Shown: one piece after another, positions 56,189 through 64,000 of the stretch
Position numbering within the stretch: position 1 is the stretch's first letter
How the letters are laid out: each line of letters begins with the position of its first letter
DNA from: Gilliamella bombicola
GTDB taxonomy: Bacteria; Pseudomonadota; Gammaproteobacteria; Enterobacterales; Orbaceae
Length of the DNA stretch: 64,000 bases
Assembly: GCF_900094945.1 (NCBI RefSeq)
Contig: NZ_FMAQ01000006.1
Location: 1-64,000 of the forward strand
Direction of reading: 5' to 3'
Position numbers and translations under genes: made by a program
Notes under the pieces: generated by a model
Seen by the model: the letters and a program-made list of their open reading frames with translations, nothing else
What the model was told of the DNA's origin: nothing
Databases searched by the model: none

Positions 56189-57024
56189 TCCATCGTATAC
56201 TTGCTGCAATTGTGCTTATTCCGCTTGTTATAGCGGTTGTTTTTTTTGTCCCGTTATCAGTATTTTCTTTAATTATTATTCTGGTTTGTGGACTAGCAGC
56301 GTGGGAATGGGCTCAGTTTCTTCATATTACTAACAAGTATTCAAGGTTGGTTTTTGCTATTTCAATCGTTGTTTTGCTAAGTATACTTTATTTGATTCCC
56401 AATTCCTGCGAACTAAAAATAAGGGTATTTGCCGTTATTTTATTTTTATCGATTATATGGTGGATAATTGCTTTGTGTTTAGTACTTAGCTATCCTGATA
56501 CAACTAAATATTGGCGTAATTCAATTGTTATAAAATTGTTATTTGCTTTTTTTACTTTAGTGCCGTTTTTTATTAGTATGATTGAATTACGATCCATTAA
56601 CTATAATTCTAATTCTTATATAGGCGCAATTTGGTTGCTTTATGTCTTTGTGCTAGTATGGGCTACAGATACTGGCGCTTATTTTGCAGGGCGAACATTT
56701 GGTAAGCGAAAATTAGCAGCAAAAGTATCACCAGGTAAGACTATAGAGGGCTTTATTGGTGGTGTTAGTTTGGCAGTCATTATTAGTCTAATTGCTTACT
56801 TTTTTAATTTGTTTGATATGGCATTTAGCGTATTTTTTATTAGCTCTTTGTTAGCAATTTTTGTTTCAGTATTAGGTGATTTAACTGAAAGTATGTTTAA
56901 GCGTGAAGCTGGCATTAAAGATAGTGGTCATTTAATTCCGGGGCATGGTGGTATTTTAGATCGTATTGACAGTTTAACTGCTGCTGTTCCTGTTTTTACT
57001 GCATTATCTTTTTGTTTACTATAA
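56182..57024 (+). CDS. cdsA: Phosphatidate cytidylyltransferase CdsA
   Basis: 280 residues, about eight membrane helices. Makes CDP-diacylglycerol for all phospholipids. Signature '[12 protein letters not shown]' and C-terminal '[28 protein letters not shown]' are exact for the family. It overlaps uppS and is 13 bp before rseP. Confidence 0.95.
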   Translation: MLIHRILAAIVLIPLVIAVVFFVPLSVFSLIIILVCGLAAWEWAQFLHITNKYSRLVFAISIVVLLSILYLIPNSCELKIRVFAVILFLSIIWWIIALCLVLSYPDTTKYWRNSIVIKLLFAFFTLVPFFISMIELRSINYNSNSYIGAIWLLYVFVLVWATDTGAYFAGRTFGKRKLAAKVSPGKTIEGFIGGVSLAVIISLIAYFFNLFDMAFSVFFISSLLAIFVSVLGDLTESMFKREAGIKDSGHLIPGHGGILDRIDSLTAAVPVFTALSFCLL

Positions 57025-57037
57025 AAGGTGATAGATT

Positions 57038-58357
57038 TTGCTGTGGTCACTATTATTATTTGTTATTACTATCAGTATATTAGTTACTATTCATGAGTTC
57101 GGGCATTTTTGTGTTGCTCGCTTATGCCAGGTTAAAGTTGAATGTTTTTCAATTGGCTTCGGTAAAAAACTTTGGTCACATAAATTTTTAAGTGGAACCG
57201 AGTTGGTAATTGCTATGATTCCACTTGGCGGTTATGTTAAAATGCTCGACGGAAGAGCAACAATCTTATCAAGCAATAACGAAAAATTTGCATTTGATAA
57301 AAAAAAGATTTGGCAACGTGCTTTAATTATTTTTGCCGGTCCATTTGCTAACTTTATATTAGCTTTGATTATCTATTGGATTATTTTTTTGATAGGGGTA
57401 GTACATTATCCAGTTAAAGTAAAAGATGTAATACCTAACACACCAGCAGCTTTGGTCTCAATCCCATCTGGCGCTGAGTTGAAGACCATTGATAATGTTA
57501 AAATTGAAAATTGGAATGATGTCAATTTGGCCTTAATTGCTGTAATGGGTAAAACAAATATAACTTTCTCTTATATTGATAGTAGTGATGATAGTAATCA
57601 AAAAGAAGTGAAAAAAAGTGTAGATATTAACAATTGGCATTTTGATATAGAAAAAGATTCAGCTATTATGGCGTTTGGTTTTGTGCCTAAAGAGTTGGAA
57701 ATTTATCCAATTGTGAGTAAAATTGTACCAGATTCTGCTGCTGAGCGGGCAGGTTTACGTGTTGGCGATAAAATTATTGGTTATAATGAGCAATCGTATG
57801 TAGATTGGCGTGATTTTTCCAATACAATTAAAAAAGCTCAAGCTATCACTTTAAAGGTTAATCGAAAAAATAAAGATATTTATCTTAAACTCGTACCAAC
57901 CGTTCAAAAGAACGGAGAAGGTGTTGCAGGTTTATATCCTACATCTGATGCGATAGTTGTTCAGTATGGTTTTTTCGATGGGTTGAATAAAGGTATTGCG
58001 CAAACATTGTTAACCACAAAGTTAACAATTCGTTCGCTTTATCAATTAGTAACAGGTGTTATTGGATTAAAACATTTATCAGGACCAATAACAATAGCAA
58101 AAAGCGCAGGGCAAACAGCAAGTTATGGTTTTACTCCTTATTTATATTTTCTAGCCTTTATCAGTATAAGTTTAGGGGTTATCAATCTTGTTCCATTACC
58201 TATGTTAGATGGCGGCCACCTTATTTTTTTATTATTTGAAAAAATAAACGGAAAAGCCTTATCAAATAAAGCCCAAGAGCGTTTTTTTCGTATTGGCTTT
58301 TTTTTATTAATGGTAATAATGGGAATTGCACTATTCAATGATATTTTACGATTGTGA
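57038..58357 (+). CDS. rseP: RIP zinc metalloprotease RseP
   Basis: 439 residues (E. coli 450), TTG start with AAAGGTGA upstream. Intramembrane site-2 protease that cuts RseA to release sigma E and clears signal peptides. Active site 'TIHEFGHF' (HEXXH) in helix 1 and 'PLPMLDGGHLIF' (Asp ligand) in helix 3; between them are two PDZ domains in the periplasm ('AAERAGLRVGDKIIGYNEQSY' is the clearer one). The first PDZ is shortened, which accounts for the missing residues. Its position beside bamA and skp links it to envelope stress. Confidence 0.95.
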   Translation: MLWSLLLFVITISILVTIHEFGHFCVARLCQVKVECFSIGFGKKLWSHKFLSGTELVIAMIPLGGYVKMLDGRATILSSNNEKFAFDKKKIWQRALIIFAGPFANFILALIIYWIIFLIGVVHYPVKVKDVIPNTPAALVSIPSGAELKTIDNVKIENWNDVNLALIAVMGKTNITFSYIDSSDDSNQKEVKKSVDINNWHFDIEKDSAIMAFGFVPKELEIYPIVSKIVPDSAAERAGLRVGDKIIGYNEQSYVDWRDFSNTIKKAQAITLKVNRKNKDIYLKLVPTVQKNGEGVAGLYPTSDAIVVQYGFFDGLNKGIAQTLLTTKLTIRSLYQLVTGVIGLKHLSGPITIAKSAGQTASYGFTPYLYFLAFISISLGVINLVPLPMLDGGHLIFLLFEKINGKALSNKAQERFFRIGFFLLMVIMGIALFNDILRL

Positions 58358-58382
58358 TGGAATGAGGTTATAAACATTTACG

Positions 58383-60806
58383 ATGAAAATAAATAAATTA
58401 CTTATAGCATCTTTGCTGTTCAGTACGACAGCCGTATATAGTTCCAATGCATTTTGTGTTGATGATTTTGTGGTGAAAGATATCAAATTTGAAGGTTTGC
58501 AGCGTGTGACAGTTGGTGCTGCATTACTTGAAATGCCAATTCAAATTGGTGATTATGTTAATGAAGCTGATTTAGGCCGTATCATCAAATCACTTTATGC
58601 CAGTGGTAACTTTGATAATATTACTGTTTCTCGTGATGGTGATCAGCTAATTATTCATGTTGAAGAACGTCCTACTATTGCAAGCATCACTTTTTCCGGT
58701 AATAAATCAGTAAAAGATGACATGCTTAAGAAAAATCTAGATAGTTCGGGTATCCGTGAAGGCGAAGCGTTAGATCGTACTATGCTTTCAGGTATAGAAA
58801 AGGGCTTAGAAGATTTTTATTACAGTGTTGGTAAGTACAATGCTCAAGTTAAAGCTGTTGTAACTCCTTTATCTCGTAATCGTGTTGATTTAAAGTTAGT
58901 TGTTGCTGAAGGTAAATCGGCGTTAATCGATCAGATCAATATTGTTGGAGCTAAGGCTTTTTCATCAGAAGAACTTATTGCGCGCTTTACTTTGCGTGAT
59001 GAGGTGCCTTGGTGGAATATGCTTGGCAATCGTAAATATCAAAAACAAAAATTATCTTCAGATTTAGATGAGTTGCAGAGCTTTTATTTAAATCGAGGTT
59101 ACGCTCGTTTTAATATAGAGTCAACGCAAGTTAGTTTAACGCCAGATAAAAAAGGCATTTACGTTACAATTAATATTCATGAAGGTGAACAATATAAAGT
59201 ATCTCAACTTGAATTTATGGGTAATTTTGCAAATCATAAAGATGCGATTGCTAAAATTGCTAATGAAAAAGTAGAGATTGGTGAACTTTATAATGGCAAA
59301 AAAATAACCGAAATTGAAGATAATGTTAAACGTCTACTTGCTAATTTTGGTTATGCATACCCTAGGGTTTCGATTCAACCAGAAATGGACGATGCCGCAC
59401 ATACAGTTAAATTAGTTGTTCTTGTCGATGTAGGTCAACGTTTTTATGTTCGCAATATTAAAATAGTCGGTAATACCATCACAAGTGAAAGTGTAATTCG
59501 CCGCGAACTTCGACAAATGGAGGGCGCGTGGTTAAGTAATGGATTAGTTGAATTAGGTAAAGAACGTTTAAGTCGACTTGGTTTTTTTGATACTGTTGAA
59601 GCAAATACTGAACGAGTACCAGGCGTAGATGATCAGGTTGATATCATTTATAAAGTTGCTGAACGTAATACAGGTAGTATTAAATTTGGTGTCGGTATCG
59701 GTTCTGATAGCGGTCTCAGTTTCAACGCTGGTATTTCTCAAGATAACTGGTTAGGTACAGGGAATAGTGTTTCATTTGATGTTAATACTACTGATACAGA
59801 TAAAACAGCATCTATTTCTCTTGTTGATCCTTATTTTACAGTTGATGGAGTAAGTTTAGGCGGTAGTATTTACTATAATACCTATAAAAATGACGATAAA
59901 GATGATGAGTCAGAATACTCAAGTAAAACATGGGGTGCATCGGCAAATTTAGGATTCCCTATTAGTGAAAATAATTTTGTTCGATTTGGTACAGAATTTG
60001 CTAATCATAAATTATCGGATATGCAACCACAGTATAGTATGTGGCGTTATTTTGATTCTATGGGTAAAAAAGCAAAAGATGAGCATTCATTTACGTATGA
60101 TACAAATGATCTATTGTTGAATGCTTATTGGACATACAACTCTTTAGATCGTGGATTCTTTCCTACTGATGGTTTAAAAATGACTGCTAATGCTAAAATC
60201 ACCGCACCTGTATTTGATAATCGATTCTATAAACTGATATCGGATGCATCTTACTATTATCCAATTGACAATGACCATAATTGGATATTCTTAACTCGTG
60301 CTCGATTTGGTTATGGTGGTGGTTTAGGTGGTAAAGAGTTGCCATTTTATGAAAACTTCTATGCTGGTGGGGCATCAGTATTGAGAGGGTTTAAATCAAA
60401 TACTGTTGGTCCTAAAGCAGTATATCTTAATAAAGCTGGCGTTTGTGATAGTTTAGAACGTACATCTGGATGCACAAAATCAAAAGATGCCGTAGGTGGT
60501 AATGCTATCGCTTTTGTTAGTACAGAGCTAATTGTTCCAACTCCATTTGCTGGAGAAAAATACGCTGATAATCTTAGAACATCTCTATTTTTTGATGCAG
60601 GTACAGTATGGGATACTGAATGGAACTTAAAGGGGAAAGATATTCCCGATTATAGCTCTCCATCTGATATTAGAATGTCAGCTGGTCTTGCTGTTCAGTG
60701 GATGTCACCATTAGGTCCTTTGGTATTTTCTTATGCTCAACCATTTAAGAAATATGATGGTGACTCATCACAACAATTCCAGTTTAATATAGGTTCTACA
60801 TGGTAA
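58383..60806 (+). CDS. bamA: Outer membrane protein assembly factor BamA
   Basis: 807 residues (E. coli 810). Signal peptide (~1-24), five POTRA domains in the periplasm (~25-420) and a 16-strand barrel ending 'FQFNIGSTW' with the usual C-terminal aromatic. The conserved 'VLRGF' of loop 6 is present ('[12 protein letters not shown]'). It inserts barrels such as the intimin-like proteins found here. It is preceded by rseP and followed by skp, the classical order. Confidence 0.97.
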   Translation: MKINKLLIASLLFSTTAVYSSNAFCVDDFVVKDIKFEGLQRVTVGAALLEMPIQIGDYVNEADLGRIIKSLYASGNFDNITVSRDGDQLIIHVEERPTIASITFSGNKSVKDDMLKKNLDSSGIREGEALDRTMLSGIEKGLEDFYYSVGKYNAQVKAVVTPLSRNRVDLKLVVAEGKSALIDQINIVGAKAFSSEELIARFTLRDEVPWWNMLGNRKYQKQKLSSDLDELQSFYLNRGYARFNIESTQVSLTPDKKGIYVTINIHEGEQYKVSQLEFMGNFANHKDAIAKIANEKVEIGELYNGKKITEIEDNVKRLLANFGYAYPRVSIQPEMDDAAHTVKLVVLVDVGQRFYVRNIKIVGNTITSESVIRRELRQMEGAWLSNGLVELGKERLSRLGFFDTVEANTERVPGVDDQVDIIYKVAERNTGSIKFGVGIGSDSGLSFNAGISQDNWLGTGNSVSFDVNTTDTDKTASISLVDPYFTVDGVSLGGSIYYNTYKNDDKDDESEYSSKTWGASANLGFPISENNFVRFGTEFANHKLSDMQPQYSMWRYFDSMGKKAKDEHSFTYDTNDLLLNAYWTYNSLDRGFFPTDGLKMTANAKITAPVFDNRFYKLISDASYYYPIDNDHNWIFLTRARFGYGGGLGGKELPFYENFYAGGASVLRGFKSNTVGPKAVYLNKAGVCDSLERTSGCTKSKDAVGGNAIAFVSTELIVPTPFAGEKYADNLRTSLFFDAGTVWDTEWNLKGKDIPDYSSPSDIRMSAGLAVQWMSPLGPLVFSYAQPFKKYDGDSSQQFQFNIGSTW

Positions 60807-60841
60807 TTCATGTTATAAATAAAAATACATAGGTGATTAAA

Positions 60842-61330
60842 GTGAAAAAAATTATAGCTGTTTTAGGCATTAGTGCCGCATTACTTTTTGCTGGATTTGC
60901 AAATGCTGAAGTTAAATTGGGTGTGATTAATGTTGAATCAGTATTAGAACGGATGCCTCAACGTGAATCAGTAAGAAAAATGTTGAAAAATGAATTTGAA
61001 GCAAGAGCCAACTCATTGCAAGAAGAAGAAAAAAAATCTAAAGAAGCTATCGCTCGTCTAAAGAAAGATGGTTTAACATTATCTTCTTCTGAAAAAGCTA
61101 AATTAAATAAGGTAATTTCCGATTTTGAAAGTAAGGCTGATGCGTTTTCAGTAGATTATCAAAAACGTCAAAAAGAAGAGGCTGAAAAATTATTTACTAA
61201 AATCCAAGAGGCAGTTAAAGATATTGTTGCAACAGAAGGATACGATGTTATTTTAAGCGCTGGAGCTACATTGTTCGCATCAGATGCAGTTGATATTTCA
61301 GATAAAGTGTTGGAAAAGGTTAAGAACTAA
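60842..61330 (+). CDS. skp: Periplasmic chaperone Skp
   Basis: 162 residues from the GTG at 60842, which has AGGTGA five bases upstream; an in-frame GTG at 60833 overlaps that ribosome site. Signal peptide ends '[10 protein letters not shown]' (~22). The mature part is the OmpH/Skp fold with long charged coiled-coil arms ('[21 protein letters not shown]') that hold unfolded outer-membrane proteins. Its stop overlaps the lpxD start (TAATG). Confidence 0.93.
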   Translation: MKKIIAVLGISAALLFAGFANAEVKLGVINVESVLERMPQRESVRKMLKNEFEARANSLQEEEKKSKEAIARLKKDGLTLSSSEKAKLNKVISDFESKADAFSVDYQKRQKEEAEKLFTKIQEAVKDIVATEGYDVILSAGATLFASDAVDISDKVLEKVKN

Positions 61331-62358
61331 TGTTTTCCATTCGTTTAGAGCAATTAGCTAAGCAACTTGATGCCGAGTTACATGGTGATGGTAATGTAAT
61401 CATCACCGGTATAGCATCAATGAAAAGTGCGGTATCTGGGCAAATTACTTTTTTGTCTGATAAAAAATTACAAAGTAATTTATCAACATGTAAAGCTTCT
61501 GCTGTCGTAATGACTAGAGAGAGTGTTGAACATTGGGGTGGGGCTGCTCTTATTGTTAAAAATCCTTATCTTGCATATGCAAAATTAGCGCAAATCCTTG
61601 ATACTACGCCAACACCAGCAAAAGATATCGCACCGACAGCAGTAATTGATTCAACTGCTCAGCTAGGTTGCAATATTTCGATTGGCGCTAATGCTGTCAT
61701 CGAAAGCGGTGTTGTATTAGGTGATAATTGTGTTATTGGTGCAGGTTGTTTTATTGGTAAGAATACAACAATCGGTGCTGGTACAAAATTATGGGCTAAT
61801 ATTTCTATTTATCATAATTGTATTATTGGTGAAAATTGCTTAATTCAGTCTGGAACTGTAATTGGCGCAGATGGATTTGGTTATGCTAATGATAAAGGTA
61901 AATGGATTAAAATTCCCCAACTAGGTCGTGTTGTTATTGGTAATAATGTTGAAATTGGCGCCTCAACAACAATCGATCGTGGTGCGTTAGATGATACTGT
62001 TATAGGTAATGGTGTGATTATTGATAATCAATGCCAAATAGCTCATAACGATATTATCGGTGATCATACAGCGGTTGCTGGTGGTGTTATTATGGCTGGT
62101 AGTTTGACTATTGGTCGCCATTGCTTAATTGGTGGAGCTAGCGTGATTAATGGACATATGGAAATATGTGATCAAGTTACCGTAACTGGTATGGGGATGG
62201 TAATGCGCCCAATTACACAGCCAGGTGTTTACTCATCAGGTATTCCATTGCAAGAAAATAAAGTATGGCGTAAAACCGCGTCGTTAGTTTTACATATTGA
62301 CGAAATGAATAAACGCTTGAAAGCACTTGAGAAGAAACAATTAAATGTCTCGACGTAG
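61330..62358 (+). CDS. lpxD: UDP-3-O-(3-hydroxyacyl)glucosamine N-acyltransferase LpxD
   Basis: 342 residues (E. coli 341). Third step of lipid A synthesis. N-terminal uridine-binding domain (~1-100), then a left-handed beta helix of hexapeptide repeats ('[20 protein letters not shown]'), '[11 protein letters not shown]', the catalytic His segment '[14 protein letters not shown]' and a C-terminal helix. In E. coli fabZ-lpxA-lpxB follow; here the next gene is tig, so the operon has been cut after lpxD. Confidence 0.96.
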   Translation: MFSIRLEQLAKQLDAELHGDGNVIITGIASMKSAVSGQITFLSDKKLQSNLSTCKASAVVMTRESVEHWGGAALIVKNPYLAYAKLAQILDTTPTPAKDIAPTAVIDSTAQLGCNISIGANAVIESGVVLGDNCVIGAGCFIGKNTTIGAGTKLWANISIYHNCIIGENCLIQSGTVIGADGFGYANDKGKWIKIPQLGRVVIGNNVEIGASTTIDRGALDDTVIGNGVIIDNQCQIAHNDIIGDHTAVAGGVIMAGSLTIGRHCLIGGASVINGHMEICDQVTVTGMGMVMRPITQPGVYSSGIPLQENKVWRKTASLVLHIDEMNKRLKALEKKQLNVST

Positions 62359-62466
62359 ACGATTACGGTCGGTATAATGCATGCCTATTTTTAATATTTT
62401 TTTAGCTCAGTTATCGTTTTTATATAATTATGGACGGATAACATTCAATAATTTCGAGGTATAAAG

Positions 62467-63768
62467 ATGCAAGTTTCGGTAGAAACAACAAAAGGTTTAG
62501 GTCGACGTTTATCAATTACAATTAAATCAGAAGACATCAAAAAAGCGGTTGATAAAGAACTAATTAATACTGCAAAAAAAGTACGTATTGACGGTTTTCG
62601 TAAAGGAAAAGTACCTTTAAAGATTGTTGAACAACGTTATGGGGCTTCTATTTTACAGGACGCATTAGGTGATTTGATGCAACGAAATTTTGTTGAAGCA
62701 ATTATTCAAGAAAAATTAAATCCAGCAGGCGCTCCAACTTATACTCCACAAGAATATAAAAATGGTGAAGATTATACCTTTACTGTTGAATTTGAAGTAT
62801 ATCCAGAAATTAAAGTTGAAAATTTAGATAAAATTGAAGTTGAAAAACCGATAGCAGAAGTTGTAGATGCTGATATAGAGACGATGATCGAAACTTTACG
62901 CAAACAACAAGGTGCTTGGAAAGAGGTTAAAAAAGCAGCTCAAGATCAATATCGTGTTACTTTGGATTTTGTTGGTCAGGTTGACGGTGCGGAGTTCGAA
63001 GGTGGTAAAGCAAATGATTTTGCATTGGTTTTAGGTCAAGGTCGCATGATTCCTGGGTTTGAAGATGCAATTATTGGTCATAAAGAAGGTGACCAGTTTG
63101 ATATTAATGTGACTTTCCCAGAAGATTATCATGCCGAAAACCTAAAAGGTAAACCCGCTATATTTGCGGCAACACTTAAAAAGGTTGAAGAGCTTGAGTT
63201 ACCAGAGCTTACAAAAGATGTTATTAAACGCTTTGGTATCGCTGATGGTACTGTTGAAAGCTTACGAGCTGAAGTTTGTAAGAACATGACTAGAGAGCTC
63301 AATGCAACAATTCGTAATAAAGTCAAAACGCAAGCTATTGATGGTTTAGTTAAAAATAATGAAATTGATATACCTGTGGCATTAATCGACCGCGAAGTTG
63401 ATGTGTTACGTAAGCAGGCTTTATCTCGTTTCGGTGGTAATGTAAAACCAGGTATGGAGTTACCTAAAGAACTATTTGAAGCTGAGGCAAGAAAACGAGT
63501 GGCTACTGGTTTATTATTTAGTGAAATCATTGAAAGTAATAAACTAACTGCGGATGAAGCGCGTGTTCAAGCGTTAATTGATGAAATCGCAACTGCATAT
63601 GAAGATCCAAAAGAAGTTTTAGAATATTATCGTAAAGATAAAAAAGCGATGGAGAATATTCGAGCTGTTGCATTAGAAGATCAAGTCGTTGATCTATTAT
63701 TAGCTAGCGCAAAAGTAACGGAAAAGAATTACTCGTTTTCTGAATTAATGAATCAGCAAATAGCTTAA
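62467..63768 (+). CDS. tig: Trigger factor Tig
   Basis: 433 residues (E. coli 432). Ribosome-bound chaperone with prolyl isomerase activity. The ribosome-docking signature '[17 protein letters not shown]' near residue 43, the FKBP-like domain (~150-240: '[17 protein letters not shown]', '[20 protein letters not shown]') and helical arms are all present. clpP follows, the usual tig-clpP linkage. It starts with GAGGTATAAAGATG. Confidence 0.96.
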   Translation: MQVSVETTKGLGRRLSITIKSEDIKKAVDKELINTAKKVRIDGFRKGKVPLKIVEQRYGASILQDALGDLMQRNFVEAIIQEKLNPAGAPTYTPQEYKNGEDYTFTVEFEVYPEIKVENLDKIEVEKPIAEVVDADIETMIETLRKQQGAWKEVKKAAQDQYRVTLDFVGQVDGAEFEGGKANDFALVLGQGRMIPGFEDAIIGHKEGDQFDINVTFPEDYHAENLKGKPAIFAATLKKVEELELPELTKDVIKRFGIADGTVESLRAEVCKNMTRELNATIRNKVKTQAIDGLVKNNEIDIPVALIDREVDVLRKQALSRFGGNVKPGMELPKELFEAEARKRVATGLLFSEIIESNKLTADEARVQALIDEIATAYEDPKEVLEYYRKDKKAMENIRAVALEDQVVDLLLASAKVTEKNYSFSELMNQQIA

Positions 63769-63808
63769 TCTATTTGCTTTTTCATTTAGTCCAAAAAGAG
63801 CACTTTAA

Positions 63809-63846
63809 AGCCCAAATAAGGAATATCTGTTTGGGCTATTTTGTTT
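63809..63846 (+). terminator. Terminator between tig and clpP
   Basis: AGCCCAAA pairs with TTTGGGCT over a 13-base loop, followed by ATTTTGTTT. Separates tig from clpP transcripts at least partly. Confidence 0.65.
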
Positions 63847-63861
63847 AATTAGGAGATAAAA

Positions 63862-64000
63862 ATGCCTTTAGAATCATATATGGGTGTTATTCCAATGGTT
63901 GTTGAGCAAAGTTCTCGAGGCGAAAGAGCTTACGATATTTACTCACGATTATTAAAAGAACGAATTATATTTTTGACAGGTCAAGTTGAAGATAATATGG
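63862..64000 (+). CDS. clpP: ATP-dependent Clp protease proteolytic subunit ClpP (cut by window end)
   Basis: First 46 residues are visible from the ATG at 63862 with a strong AGGAGA ribosome site. '[36 protein letters not shown]' is the conserved ClpP N-terminus that makes the axial gate and first strands. The short propeptide differs from E. coli. The catalytic Ser, His and Asp lie beyond the window. Confidence 0.95.
   Translation, partial: MPLESYMGVIPMVVEQSSRGERAYDIYSRLLKERIIFLTGQVEDNM

Overview
The window is an AT-rich chromosomal segment of a gammaproteobacterium. Housekeeping proteins (AspS, Ppc, SecDF, BamA, LpxD, Crp, ClpP) resemble their Enterobacterales counterparts in length and motifs. 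The low GC, the reduced gene neighbourhoods and the invasin-type surface adhesins point to a host-associated relative of the Enterobacterales, most likely an Orbaceae member such as Gilliamella (bee gut). That assignment is inference from recalled sequence style, not a database match.

Layout. 1-1269 is the 3' end of an adhesin whose last 75 or so codons look like a hypervariable lectin-type tail. 1270-2920 has no genes. It holds two inverted copies of a ~320-350 bp hairpin-rich repeat, a partial third copy, and between the two arms a short decaying orphan type I-F CRISPR array. 2921-7322 (minus) carries dusC-moeB and an uncharacterised unit of an M20 amidohydrolase plus two membrane proteins, one of them DUF3100. 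7600-13019 (plus) carries aspS-nudB-hypothetical-ubiD and a Sel1-repeat protein. ppc (minus) faces nuoJKLMN (plus), a complex I membrane arm detached from nuoA-I and lacking many canonical proton-channel residues. yajC-secD-secF and tRNA-Ala(GGC) follow, then a small accessory patch (PchB-like, ClbS/DfsB-like and HhH-like proteins), yejABEF, a YnfC-like protein, and a frdD/frdC pair on the minus strand without frdAB.

The remainder is kup, tmk-holB, an MBOAT plus two-SGNH O-acylation cassette, pyrF-yciH, yeeX, the conserved accD-folC-dedD-cvpA-purF run, a SinH-like inverse autotransporter with a SinI-like partner, yheU, crp, the envelope operon uppS-cdsA-rseP-bamA-skp-lpxD, tig, and the start of clpP at the window edge.

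Themes. Envelope biogenesis is heavily represented: SecDF, RseP, BamA, Skp, LpxD, CdsA, UppS and O-acylation. There are two distinct adhesin loci. Two membrane arms of respiratory enzymes (nuoJKLMN and frdCD) are intact as reading frames but lie apart from their catalytic partners and have lost hallmark residues. The 1.0-2.9 kb region is the most unusual stretch: a variable adhesin tail next to structured inverted repeats that enclose a CRISPR array.
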